Assembly: GCA_029260795.1 (NCBI GenBank)
Contig: JAJDCO010000094.1
Span: 62,001 to 126,000, forward strand
Direction: 5' to 3'
Origin: Planctomycetota bacterium
Lineage (GTDB): Bacteria; Planctomycetota; OFTM77
DNA: 64,000 nucleotides
Shown: positions 26,376 to 36,100 of the stretch, one piece after another
Layout of the letters: the number at the start of each line of letters is the position of its first letter
Numbering within the stretch: position 1 is the first letter of the stretch
The notes under the pieces: generated by a model
Told to the model about the DNA's origin: nothing
Database searches by the model: none
What the model saw: the letters and a program-made list of their open reading frames with translations, nothing else
Position numbers and translations under genes: made by a program

Positions 26376-29300
26376 ATGAACCTGTCAGTCTGGATCGCCC
26401 TGGTCACGACGCTGGTCGCTCAGGAGGCGCCCCCGGAAGCCGGAGACCCGGTCGTCGAATCAGGCCGGCCCGTTTCCTTTCGTCTCGACGCAACGGCTCC
26501 CGCGCTCCCGTTGAGTGGGCGCTCTCGCCGATTCAACCTCGTCACCCGGCCAAACGGTGCCGTCTTCGTGTGGGTCGATGTCCCTCGCACGCGGGTCCGC
26601 TTGAAGATCCGAATGGAAAGGAGCGGCCGAAGTCTCGAGAACGACGAGACCTATCCGTCTCCTTTCCCGTTCATCCTCGAAACCGCCACCGAGGCGGACC
26701 GCTGGGTCATCACGATCTCGAGCTCGAGCCGCGACGACCTCATTGAAGGCAGCCTCCATGTCTGGCAGTCGGCGGAGACGGAGGAGACTCATCAGCTCGC
26801 CGATGCCCTGGCTGCCCAGAGAGCGCTGATTAACCAACTCATTCGGTCACGACGCCCGAACGACGCTCGAGAGCAGCTCCTCGAAGACCTGCACGAAGTA
26901 CGGAGCGCCTTGGAGAGGTTGGACAGCTACCGGCTCGTTCGTGAGTTGGAGCCTTGGTGCTCGCTGGCTTGGAACCTGGGTGCCACCGAGGTGGCACTCG
27001 AGTTCTTTCTCGCTCGACTCGCATTCTTTGAAAGAGTCGCTCCGCCCGATTGCTGGCCGATCCAAGTCGCACTCCAGAACGTCGGTGCCTGCCTGGTCAC
27101 GCTCGATCGCGCCCTCGAGGCTCTGCCCTATCAAGATCGAAACGTCGCCTCTCGGCTTCGAACCTATCGGTCGAACGACCTTCGAGTGCTGGAGGCACAT
27201 CTCCATCGTGCCGTAGGCTGGATGCATGCCGACCGGCTCGAGCCCGCGCGGGCCGCCTTGCTCGAAGTGATCCGCACGGGGGGCGAGTCACCCGCGGCCT
27301 CCGGGATCGCGTCACTCGCCCGCGTCAATCTGGCCGCCGTCCTGACCCGACAGGGGAGCCTCTTGGAGGCTCATGCCCTCTATCGCGCTCTCCTGAAGAA
27401 TCCTTTTCCGAAAGATGGCAGCTTCTACACGACCTTCGGCGCCTGCCTCGCACAGCTGCGGGACTTCGAGGCCGCCCGAACCACGCTCGATCGAGCCGTC
27501 GCCCTCCTTCAGGAGCAGCTCCCGGAAGGGCATCCTCGACTGTCGGATGCTCGGCTCAACCTGGCCACGACCCTCAATGCGCTGGGAGAGCCCGAGGCCG
27601 CCCGAGAGCTGCTCGAGCGGGTCCTCGCGAATCGCCTCGAAAACCATCCGGACAGCCGCGCCAAGATCCTCAGCACTCGACTGGCACTTCTCCCCGTTCA
27701 TGCTCGTCTCGGCGACTTCCAACGCATCGAGGAGCTCCTTCAGAGTCTCGAGCATGAGTCGGAGAGTGATCCACTTCGCCCGAAGGACCGGGACACGATA
27801 CGAAGCTTCGGAGCGCGGGCCTCCCTTCAGGCCGGTAATCTGGATCGCGCTCAACAGCTCCTCGAGTCGATACTCGACGCGGAATGGGTGAACACTCGCC
27901 CGGCCAGCGAGGTCGCGTCGGACTGGGCCCAGCTCACCGAGATACACCTCCGTCGCGGCGACCTCGATGCCGCTCGAGCCGCCCATGAGCGCCTGCTCGC
28001 GACGATCTCGAGCATCCTGGAATCTTCGCGAGGCCGCGCACCCCGGGAGCGACAGAGCACGGCCCAGTTCGGCATCCAGTCTTTGCACGCGGCACTCTCG
28101 TTGACCCAAGAGCTGGGTGCAGACGTCGCGGCGCTGAGAACCTGCTTCGAGCTGATCGAGGAAGCGCGCTCGGTCGAGACTCAGGCCTTGCAGACACTCG
28201 CGGCTCGCGAGGCGCAGCCACAGTCCCGCGAAATCCAAGGAGAGATTCAGGCCCTCAACAGCCGCATCAGCCTGGCCGCGGCTCGAGACATCGACTCGGA
28301 GACTCTGCTCGGTTGGGTGCTCGATCGAGACGCACTGCTCGAGAAGCTCCACGGAATCGAAGACCCCGTGAAGGCGAGTCCTGAGATGAGCTTCGAGCGA
28401 CTCGTCGCGAAGCTCGAGCCGACCGATGCGGTGATCAGCTTCCGTCGCGTCATACGCCAGATCATCGATCCGAAGGACACACGCTGGCGAGGCCATTGGA
28501 CCTACCTGGCCTTCGTGGCGCGCGCAGATGGCAGCCTCCATTGCTTCGATCTCGGCCCCACCGATCGCATCGAAAACGCCATCGAGTTCTGGCGATCCAC
28601 TCTTCTCGCGAACGATCCTGGCGCCGATCCTGGCCGTCGGGGTCTTCAGCTGCGAGCCGGGACTCGCCTTCGAGAGGTGCTTCTCGATCCACTCGAGCCC
28701 GCCCTCGGGGGGACGACTCGCTGGTTCGTCACTCCGGACGATGCGCTTCACCTCGTCCCCTTCGATGCCTTGCCGGATCCAGGCGACGATCTCGTGGGTG
28801 ATCGGATCTCGGTGATCTCCCTCATCACCCCCGGGGACCTGTTGCTCGAAGCTCCGCGAAAGGTGCTCTCACCTTCCTTGCTGGTCGTCGGCGACATCGG
28901 TTACGGCGCGACCGCGGGCCCCGGCTCCGGGAGCGGCACTCCGTCCGGACGCGGGGCCGTGGTCACGAGCCTCGTGAGCGAGAGCCGCATTCCATTCTCC
29001 GCCTTGCCGGGCACTCGACTCGAGATCGCCACCATCGCCGATCGGTTTCGAGATCGATTCGAGCCGACCTCCGTCCGGGTTCTCCGCGGCTCGGAGGCCA
29101 CTCGTGATGCGTTCGAGATCGAGGCGCCGCGGGCCCGATTCGTCCACGTCGCCACGCATGGATTCTTCGCTCCCGAATCGATGATCGCTCGCTGGGAGCG
29201 CACTCTCCCGGACTCCGAGCTGGCCGCGGACTACCAAGACGTTCGAGGGCTCTCCCCCATGGTCCTCTGTGGCTTCGTCTTCGCAGGAGCCAATGGTCCC

Positions 29301-29687
29301 CCCGATCTTCTCGGTCGCAACGCGGCTTGGATGACCGGGGAGGAGCTCGCGAGTATCGATCTGGCGGGATGCGAGCTCTTCGTGCTCTCGGGCTGCGAGA
29401 CGAGCGTCGGCATCCGGCGCATCGGACAAGGGGTTGCTTCACTTCAGCAGGCCGCGTATGCCGCCGGAGCTCGGGCGAGCATCACCTCGATGTGGCCCGT
29501 CTCCGACGAAGCAACCCAGGTGTTGATGACGGAGCTGTACGACCGGCTTTGGAACGCGGACCTCGACTGGTCGACTGCTCTTTGGCAGGCGAAGCGATCG
29601 CTGCGAGAGGCCTTGGACGACCGAGGCCGTCCCCGCTTCTCCGTGCGCGACTGGGCTGGCTGGAAGCTGACCGGCGTGCCCGAGTAG
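26376..29687 (+). CDS. Exported TPR-CHAT protein (caspase-fold peptidase-like)
   Basis: A 1,103-residue protein. The frame is open from 26244, but ATG 26376 has GAGGA nine bases upstream and starts a signal peptide (MNLSVWIALVTTLVAQEA). Residues about 30-140 form a beta-sandwich-like domain (SRRFNLVTRPNGAVFVWVDV). Residues about 150-600 are TPR helices. Residues about 760-1100 form the CHAT domain, with catalytic His928 in FVHVATHGFF and Cys1007 in LFVLSGCETSVG, so the dyad is intact. Segments GAVVTSLVSESRIPFSALPGT and ASITSMWPVSDEAT are also characteristic. CHAT proteins are caspase-like proteases, and known TPR-CHAT members cleave protein targets on a trigger. An exported version next to a membrane kinase is unusual. 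The target is unknown. Confidence 0.9.
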   Translation: MNLSVWIALVTTLVAQEAPPEAGDPVVESGRPVSFRLDATAPALPLSGRSRRFNLVTRPNGAVFVWVDVPRTRVRLKIRMERSGRSLENDETYPSPFPFILETATEADRWVITISSSSRDDLIEGSLHVWQSAETEETHQLADALAAQRALINQLIRSRRPNDAREQLLEDLHEVRSALERLDSYRLVRELEPWCSLAWNLGATEVALEFFLARLAFFERVAPPDCWPIQVALQNVGACLVTLDRALEALPYQDRNVASRLRTYRSNDLRVLEAHLHRAVGWMHADRLEPARAALLEVIRTGGESPAASGIASLARVNLAAVLTRQGSLLEAHALYRALLKNPFPKDGSFYTTFGACLAQLRDFEAARTTLDRAVALLQEQLPEGHPRLSDARLNLATTLNALGEPEAARELLERVLANRLENHPDSRAKILSTRLALLPVHARLGDFQRIEELLQSLEHESESDPLRPKDRDTIRSFGARASLQAGNLDRAQQLLESILDAEWVNTRPASEVASDWAQLTEIHLRRGDLDAARAAHERLLATISSILESSRGRAPRERQSTAQFGIQSLHAALSLTQELGADVAALRTCFELIEEARSVETQALQTLAAREAQPQSREIQGEIQALNSRISLAAARDIDSETLLGWVLDRDALLEKLHGIEDPVKASPEMSFERLVAKLEPTDAVISFRRVIRQIIDPKDTRWRGHWTYLAFVARADGSLHCFDLGPTDRIENAIEFWRSTLLANDPGADPGRRGLQLRAGTRLREVLLDPLEPALGGTTRWFVTPDDALHLVPFDALPDPGDDLVGDRISVISLITPGDLLLEAPRKVLSPSLLVVGDIGYGATAGPGSGSGTPSGRGAVVTSLVSESRIPFSALPGTRLEIATIADRFRDRFEPTSVRVLRGSEATRDAFEIEAPRARFVHVATHGFFAPESMIARWERTLPDSELAADYQDVRGLSPMVLCGFVFAGANGPPDLLGRNAAWMTGEELASIDLAGCELFVLSGCETSVGIRRIGQGVASLQQAAYAAGARASITSMWPVSDEATQVLMTELYDRLWNADLDWSTALWQAKRSLREALDDRGRPRFSVRDWAGWKLTGVPE

Positions 29688-29705
29688 AGCACTCGGCCAC
29701 TCGAG

Positions 29706-29740
29706 AAAAAAAGGCGACCCAGGCCGTGGCCTCGATCGCC
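29706..29740 (-). terminator. Intrinsic terminator for the leftward secreted-protein gene
   Basis: On the minus strand GGCGA (from 29740) pairs with TCGCC (to 29713), with an inner GAGGCC/GGCCTG pairing, followed by seven T residues (29712-29706). It lies 55 bases after the stop of the leftward gene and just behind the convergent CHAT gene. Confidence 0.75.
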
Positions 29741-29794
29741 TTCGATGTCTGAGGAACTGGCGAGCTTCGGAAGCTCACCCGCACTCGTCCGAGA

Positions 29795-32700
29795 TTACTG
29801 GATGGTCTTCTGCTGCACGTTCGACTCGACCATGATCGGTCCAGGTCGCAGGACGACGGCCTGCCCCCAGACGGTGATCAGGGGAGCACCCGCCGGCACC
29901 GTGAAGTTGAAAGAGACCACTCCGCTCGAGTTCGCGACGCCGGAAGCGACGTTGAACAGCGGATTGAGGATGTCGAGGCACTCTCCGCCAAAGCACGAAC
30001 CACCGTTTTCGAGCTGGCCGCTGAAGCTGCCGAGCAAGTAGACGGTCTCACCCGATTCGGCGCCGCTGATCTCGATGTCCGTCTGCTGACCGCGGATCAG
30101 GTCGCCTTGGATGTAGCTCAGCTTGTTCGTATCGAACTTGCCGACCCACGTTCTCCAAGACGAGGTGCGGTACTCATGATGGCTCCAGAAGACGCCCGGC
30201 TCGACCGGATCTTCGTGGAGTCCACCGTAGTCACCCCAACGGCTGCCCGTCTCGGGAGACGTCGAGCGCTGGGTCTCGATCGGAGGACGCATCGTACCGT
30301 TCGCATCGGTGCTTCGGCGCCAGGTGCGCGCCGTGTAGATGTGATCGGCCGAAGACGAGCGGTTGAAGGCCAGAGCGACGGTGCCGCCGGTGGTGACGGC
30401 GATGTCCGAGAACCAGTTGTGCTGACCACCGCCCAGGTTGAGCGTCCCGTTCTGGAGCATGACGGGGTTCGAGCCACTGGTCGGCCAGCCTTGCATGTCA
30501 ATCTCATACCAGCGCGTCCGAGCGGTGCTGCTCTGACCGATGGTATGGGCGAGGTAAAGGCGGCCGTTGCGATAGACGCCATTCTTGATGCGGAAGTCGA
30601 CGGTGTCCGCCCGGTTCGAGGTTCCGAGCTGAGTCGCGTCGGGCGGCTGCGAGAAGCTGGGCACCGTCAGATTGAAGGTGGTGCGAATCGGACTTCCCGA
30701 GAGCGGATTCCGGATCGCCTCCAGAGTGAGGCGGTTGCTGCCGCCGCTGTAAGAGGTCGCGAAGTATTGAGCCGGCGCACCGTTGTCGTAATGGTGCACC
30801 GCACCGAGAGAGCGCGTGCTGTTCCCGGTCTTCACGTTGTCGATCGCACCGTTGGCGAACGAGATCGGGCCGCCTGCCACAGCGACGGCCTTGTCGATGA
30901 TCCAGACCTGGTTGCCACCCGGCGAGGAGAAGCAGTCGGTCGCAATGTAGATGGCGTCCTGGCCGACTCCCATGTTCGGGAAGTCGATGAATCCGCACAG
31001 CGAATTCACGTTGATGCGGTACTTGTGCCAGGTGCCATTCGGATTGTTGTCATCGGAGACGGCGAACAGAATCAGATCGGTGTTGCCATCATGCTCGGTG
31101 GCCGCGATGACGTATCGATCGGTCGAGAAGTCGTACAACGCGATCGGGTCGAACGCAAAGTCGTTCGTACCGACCGACGCGAAGAAGCCATTGAGCGACT
31201 GGTTGAACGTCTGGCTGCCGGCCTTCGTGAAGAAGCGCACGCCACCGTTCACGACCACCACCACGTGGTTCGGACCCACGGCGAGGTCGGGATCGGGCGG
31301 TGTCCAACCGGTGCTCGAGAAGCCCTGGAAGCCATCGTCCGGACCGGTTCCGGCCGGTGCGACGTCCTCGGGCTCCGGCGTCCAGAACGGATCGAACTCC
31401 GGCGGTGCCATCGTGAGACCACCCACATCTTCGTAGGTGACGTTCTGAGCGGCGGCGACACGCGGCGCCTCGACCACGTCGGGCGTCGTCAAGTCGGCGG
31501 GAACGAAGAGCGTCAGACCGGCACCCGTCGAGTCCTGCTCGTGCGTCTGACCATGCCACACGAAGGCAACTTGGTCGCGCGCCGTCCACACACTGCGCGT
31601 GGCGGAAGAGCCGATGGCGAGTCGCTGCAGGCCCGCGTCACTGCGGTTGACCTGGAAGCGATCACCAATGGCCTGGCCCTGCGCGTCGAACTCGCGGGCA
31701 AAGACCGTCGACGGCACCGCAGGACGCTGCTCGGGAGCCTGGGGATCCCGCTGGCCGTACTCGTTGAACGAGACGACGAAGCGGCCGTCGGAAGCCATCG
31801 CCACCGAAGCGCCACTCTTGTAGCCCTCGGACGCAGTCGCGACCGTCAGCACGTCACCGACCGGCTCGAGGCTCGATCCGAACTGGCGCGCCAAGACTTG
31901 GTAGGCACCCGACTGACTCGTGTCGGCCATCCAAGCGATGACGATCCGGCCATCGGCTGCCGAGCTGATGCTGGGCTCGATGTGCCACTGGCCTGCCTGA
32001 GCGGCGACGGTCACGATGGCAGCTTTGCCCGGGCCCGTGGGACCGACGAGACGAGCGTGGATGCCTTGCGGGAAACCGTTGGCATCGGCAGACGCCCAGG
32101 TCGTCACAAAGCCCTGCGGCGTCGCGGCCGCACTGGCCATCGACTCGCGACCCTCGGATTGATCGCTCAGTCGGAACTCACCTCCGGCCGGCTGGCCGCT
32201 GGCGTCGAAGAGGCGACCCATGGCGACCGGACGACCCAGATGGGTCGAGGTCCAGGTCACGAGCGCGCGACCCGCCGCGTCGGTCACGACGGCTGGCGCG
32301 TCCTGCTGACCGAGCGTCGACTCGGCGATCACGAGCTCGCCCGAGATCGGACCGAACTGACCGTCCTTCGTCGGGCCGAAGCGGCGCCCGAAGACGCCCG
32401 CACCTTGGCCATCTTGACCAAAGGACTCCCAGACGATCCAGGCCTCGCCGGTGGGTGCGAACGCCACGTCCGGCCGGGTCTGGGCACTCGGGAGGAACTC
32501 GTTCACGTGGATCTCGGTCCCGAGGCGGCGCCCCATCGGATCGAAGAGCTGCGCGAACACGCCAAAGGTTCCGGCCTCCTGCCGCCGGCTACCCCAGGCC
32601 ACGAGGAGGTTGCCATCCGCAGAGGCGTCGAGGGACACCTTCCACTGGCGATTCTTGGTCCAACTGTTGGCCTGCGCTTCGGTCACGCGCTGGCTGGCGA

Positions 32701-32812
32701 TGCCTCGGCGCGCATCGGCGGCTTCGTCCTCACTGGACGCGGCCCAGGCAACGCCGGCGACCAACCAGACGCAGGACCCCAGGGCCCAACGTCGGAGCTG
32801 ACGATCGAACAT
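29795..32812 (-). CDS. Large secreted protein with repeated propeller-like strands
   Basis: A 1,005-residue exported protein with a signal peptide (MFDRQLRRWALGSCVWLVAGVAWA). Residues about 50-420 contain repeated segments such as GTFGVFAQLFDPMGRRLGTEIHV, VFGRRFGPTKDGQFGP and YQVLARQFGSSLEPVGDVLTV: each pairs a 'W-x-x, G-x-x-V-x-x-R-x-F' strand with 'G-x-x-x-G-x-x-F-x-V', a propeller-like repeat seen in many secreted bacterial proteins. A second region (about 480-890) begins DPDLAVGPNHVVVVVNGGVRFF and reads as another propeller. The last 110 residues (from about GQQTDIEISGAESG) form a beta module with paired Cys (CFGGEC). GGAGA precedes ATG 32812. No enzymatic motif is visible; a surface or adhesive role is an inference. 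Confidence 0.72.
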   Translation of the reverse strand: MFDRQLRRWALGSCVWLVAGVAWAASSEDEAADARRGIASQRVTEAQANSWTKNRQWKVSLDASADGNLLVAWGSRRQEAGTFGVFAQLFDPMGRRLGTEIHVNEFLPSAQTRPDVAFAPTGEAWIVWESFGQDGQGAGVFGRRFGPTKDGQFGPISGELVIAESTLGQQDAPAVVTDAAGRALVTWTSTHLGRPVAMGRLFDASGQPAGGEFRLSDQSEGRESMASAAATPQGFVTTWASADANGFPQGIHARLVGPTGPGKAAIVTVAAQAGQWHIEPSISSAADGRIVIAWMADTSQSGAYQVLARQFGSSLEPVGDVLTVATASEGYKSGASVAMASDGRFVVSFNEYGQRDPQAPEQRPAVPSTVFAREFDAQGQAIGDRFQVNRSDAGLQRLAIGSSATRSVWTARDQVAFVWHGQTHEQDSTGAGLTLFVPADLTTPDVVEAPRVAAAQNVTYEDVGGLTMAPPEFDPFWTPEPEDVAPAGTGPDDGFQGFSSTGWTPPDPDLAVGPNHVVVVVNGGVRFFTKAGSQTFNQSLNGFFASVGTNDFAFDPIALYDFSTDRYVIAATEHDGNTDLILFAVSDDNNPNGTWHKYRINVNSLCGFIDFPNMGVGQDAIYIATDCFSSPGGNQVWIIDKAVAVAGGPISFANGAIDNVKTGNSTRSLGAVHHYDNGAPAQYFATSYSGGSNRLTLEAIRNPLSGSPIRTTFNLTVPSFSQPPDATQLGTSNRADTVDFRIKNGVYRNGRLYLAHTIGQSSTARTRWYEIDMQGWPTSGSNPVMLQNGTLNLGGGQHNWFSDIAVTTGGTVALAFNRSSSADHIYTARTWRRSTDANGTMRPPIETQRSTSPETGSRWGDYGGLHEDPVEPGVFWSHHEYRTSSWRTWVGKFDTNKLSYIQGDLIRGQQTDIEISGAESGETVYLLGSFSGQLENGGSCFGGECLDILNPLFNVASGVANSSGVVSFNFTVPAGAPLITVWGQAVVLRPGPIMVESNVQQKTIQ

Positions 32813-32963
32813 GACTTCTCCAACTTCACGGAAACAGGTGCCTCGACGGACTTCGAGCCAGGGAGGACGAGGCCTCGGTCACGTCGGGTCACGGGGGGGA
32901 ACGGGAATTCGGAAACGGAATGGGCTCAGTTCTTGGGAAGATCCCACGGGTCGAGGCGATTCG

Positions 32964-32992
32964 ACTCTATGAAACCCGGCCCAAACTGGCAA
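32964..32992 (-). promoter_or_regulatory. Candidate promoter for the large secreted-protein gene
   Basis: On the minus strand, TTGCCA (32992-32987) and TAGAGT (32969-32964) are separated by 17 bp, about 150 bases before the ATG. This lies in the 310-base gap between two leftward genes; nothing else is seen there. Confidence 0.35.
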
Positions 32993-33122
32993 GGGGCCGG
33001 TGTTTCCGCTGACCCATCGTCAGGACGCCGGTCCGAGTTCCTGGTGTTTCATCGCTCTTCGGAGGTCGTGCGAGGACGTATACGACGACTCTCGGGCCAG
33101 GTTGCGACCGAATTCACACCGC

Positions 33123-36100
33123 TCAGCGCACGCCACCGCCGGGCACCGTCGCGAGCACCGGCTCGGGCTCGAGCTCGAGCCGAAGATCTCGGAATCGGAC
33201 CTCGGTCGCACCGCCCGAATGGAGCTGCAGAGCCAAGATTCCCTCGCGTGCCCCGGCGGGATCATCCAGATCGACGCACAGCCGGCCGTTGATCGCCGTT
33301 CGGAGCCGAGAGCCGACCGCCAGGATCTCGTACGTGTTCCATTCGCCCGATCGAACGGCCGCTTCACCCGAGCGATCCCACAGGAGTGCGCGACCGTGCT
33401 CCTCGTACAGCTTCCCCCACCAACCGGCACCAATGTCCGCCTGGTAGCCCGCCACGTCCCCCCCCTCGACCTCACGGCTCCGAAACTGGACGCCGCTGTT
33501 GCCCTCGTTGCCGACGAGCTTCACCTCGATCGTCAGGCGGAAGTTGGAGAGGAGCAGCTCGCTCTTGAGGAACTCGTTATTGGGAAGGCCTTCCGTGCGC
33601 CCCACGATCTCCCCGTCCTCGACCGACCACGCGTCGGAGCCACGCCAGCCGCTCAGGTCGCGACCATTGAACAGAGTCGAGGCCGCCGTCGCTCGCAAGG
33701 GCACCTGCGACGGCTGGGCTAAATAGGCAACGAGATCACGCACCTGCTGATCGGTGAGATCGTTCAGCAGCCCATCCGGCATCATCGAGCTGTCGAGACG
33801 TGTCCGATCTGCGATCTCCTCGAGCAGGACGACGATCTCCTCGTCGACGGTGCGGAGTCGGACCCGGCGAGCATCCTCACCGATGACGAGCCCGGTCAAG
33901 TACCGCTCATCGGTCGTCACGATCAGCGAGCTGAGGTAGTCCTTCCCGACCACCGCACTGGGATCGAGGACGTTCTCCAGCAGGTAATCGAGATCGGCGC
34001 GGTTCGATCCCGTCAAGTCGGGGCCGATCTGAGCGCCGGTGCCGAAGAGAGTGTGGCAGGTTTCGCACGTCTGCCGAAAGACCGCCCGACCGGCATGCGG
34101 GTCCGCGTCGCCGGCTCCTGCCGACAGGATGTCGAGAGTGCGCGCGATCTGGGCCTTCTTCTCGGCCGGCGTCGAGCGCAAGACGCCCCAGACCGAAGCG
34201 ACGAGCGCCGTGATCTCTGGATCCTCCAGGTTTCCCAGGCGTCTCACCAAGTCGGCGCCGAGGTCGCTCACCGGCACTCGCCCGGCATCGATCTCGGCCA
34301 GCAGACGCTTCGCCCAAGGCGCTCGGGCGACGAGCGTGCCCAGCGCTTCTCGCCGCTCGATCCCGGAGAGGCGGCCGTAGACCGAGAGGATCGCTGTCGG
34401 AATCGCCTCGCCGGAATAGCGGGCCAACGCTCGGAGGGCGATCTGCCGAAGCTCGCCGGATGGCTCGCGGCCCAGCAGCTCGAGCAGGAGCGGGGGCAGC
34501 TCGGCGTCGCGAACCTCGGCCAGGGCGAGGAGCGCCGCTTGCCGATCGGCCGCCAACGCCGAAGCATCACGCAGACGACGGCGAAGCTCCGTGAAAGCCC
34601 GCGGATCACCAAAGAGCGTGGCGAGGCCTCGCACGGCTCGACGGATATCGGCGGAGTCGCTGTTCTCGAGTTGATCCGCAGCCACTGACCAGCCGCTGGG
34701 CATCGGCACACGCCGTCGCCCCTCGAGGGCTCGCTGCATGCCGGTCAGGATGCTGTGCGCGTGCTGCCTCTGTCCCTCCTCGGTGAGCGCCCGGACGACT
34801 GCCGCGACGGCCTTGGGCTCTCCGAGGTCGGTGATCCGCCGAGCCGCGAACTCGATCAGTCGCGTGTGCGAGCTGGTCGAGACGAGCTTCCAAGCGCGCT
34901 CCGCATCGCGCGAGACCAGCGGCTCGAGCGCGTACCAAAGCATCAAAGGAAGGTTGTGATCCTCGCGGTCCTCCCCATGACGGATCAAGCCTTCCAGGAC
35001 TTTCCACCGCTGTTCATCCGGAAGACGCTGCAAGGCCGCAGCCAAGTACAGGCGCACAACTGGCGAAGGATCGCGGTCGGCGAGCGTGGCCAGCCGCGCA
35101 CGGACGGCGGGGCCCGAGCGACGCGACTCGTGAAGCAGCTGGATGGTCCAGGCGCGCACCCATTGGCTGGAATGCCCGAGGAGCTCCAGCCCGATCGTTT
35201 GGTCCAGGCCACCCGTGACATGCAGAGCCCAAAGCGCCCGCAGAGCGCGCGTCTCGTCGGTTTGAGCGCGCACCAGCGCCAGCAGTCGGGAGTGCACGTC
35301 CGCGCCGCCTCCCAGCTCTTGAAGACGGCGCCGGGCATGACGCACGACCCAATCGTTCGGGTGGAGCTGAAGCTCGACCAGCTCGGGAACTGACGCCGCT
35401 GCCACGTCCGGGACCGAGGAGGGCGACTGCCCGTACCGGACACGGTAGATGCGGCCGTTGGTGCGATCGTGGGCCTCGACATTCCCGCTGTGGCAGACCT
35501 GCTTGTCGTACCAGTCGATCATCCACACCGAGCCGTCCGGTCCGACGCGGAGGTTGATCATCTGCGACCACTCGTCATGGGTCAGCAAGAAATCGGGCTC
35601 ATGCCGGCCGACGTAGCCGGAGCCGCGCCGCTCGAGGCGCTCGACGTTGGTCCGGTCACCGTGGATGTTGTGGATCAACAGCTTGTCGCGCCATTCGGCC
35701 GGCCATTGATCACCGAGGTAGAACATCGCCCCTGCGTGCGCGTGCCCGCCGCCTGCGGAGTCCGAGCGCTGATTGCCGGCATGGGGCCCCCGGTCTCCCG
35801 ACCAGTGCACGTGATCGGCGCAGGTCTTGATGTCGTCGAAGGTGTTCGGGTCGAAGTGCTGACCGGCCTGGCGATGATATCGCGCACCCTGAATGACGTG
35901 GAAGAGGTGCGGAATCACACAGGCTTCGATGAAGCACTGCCCGCGATCGTTGAAGTCGATCCCCCACGGGTTGCTGGTGCCGTGCGCGAACACCTCGAAC
36001 TCGTGCCGCGTCGGGTGATAGCGGAACACTCCCGCGTTGAGAGGCACGCGCTCCGAATCGGGCGTTCCCGGCTTGCCGACCTTCGAATGCGTGAACACGC

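Noticed and set aside
30107..33292. A 1,061-codon open frame on the plus strand
   Set aside because: It lies antisense to the large secreted protein and the end of the fusion gene. Its product is rich in Arg, Gly, His and Asp with no domain pattern; it is a mirror of high-GC codon use on the other strand.
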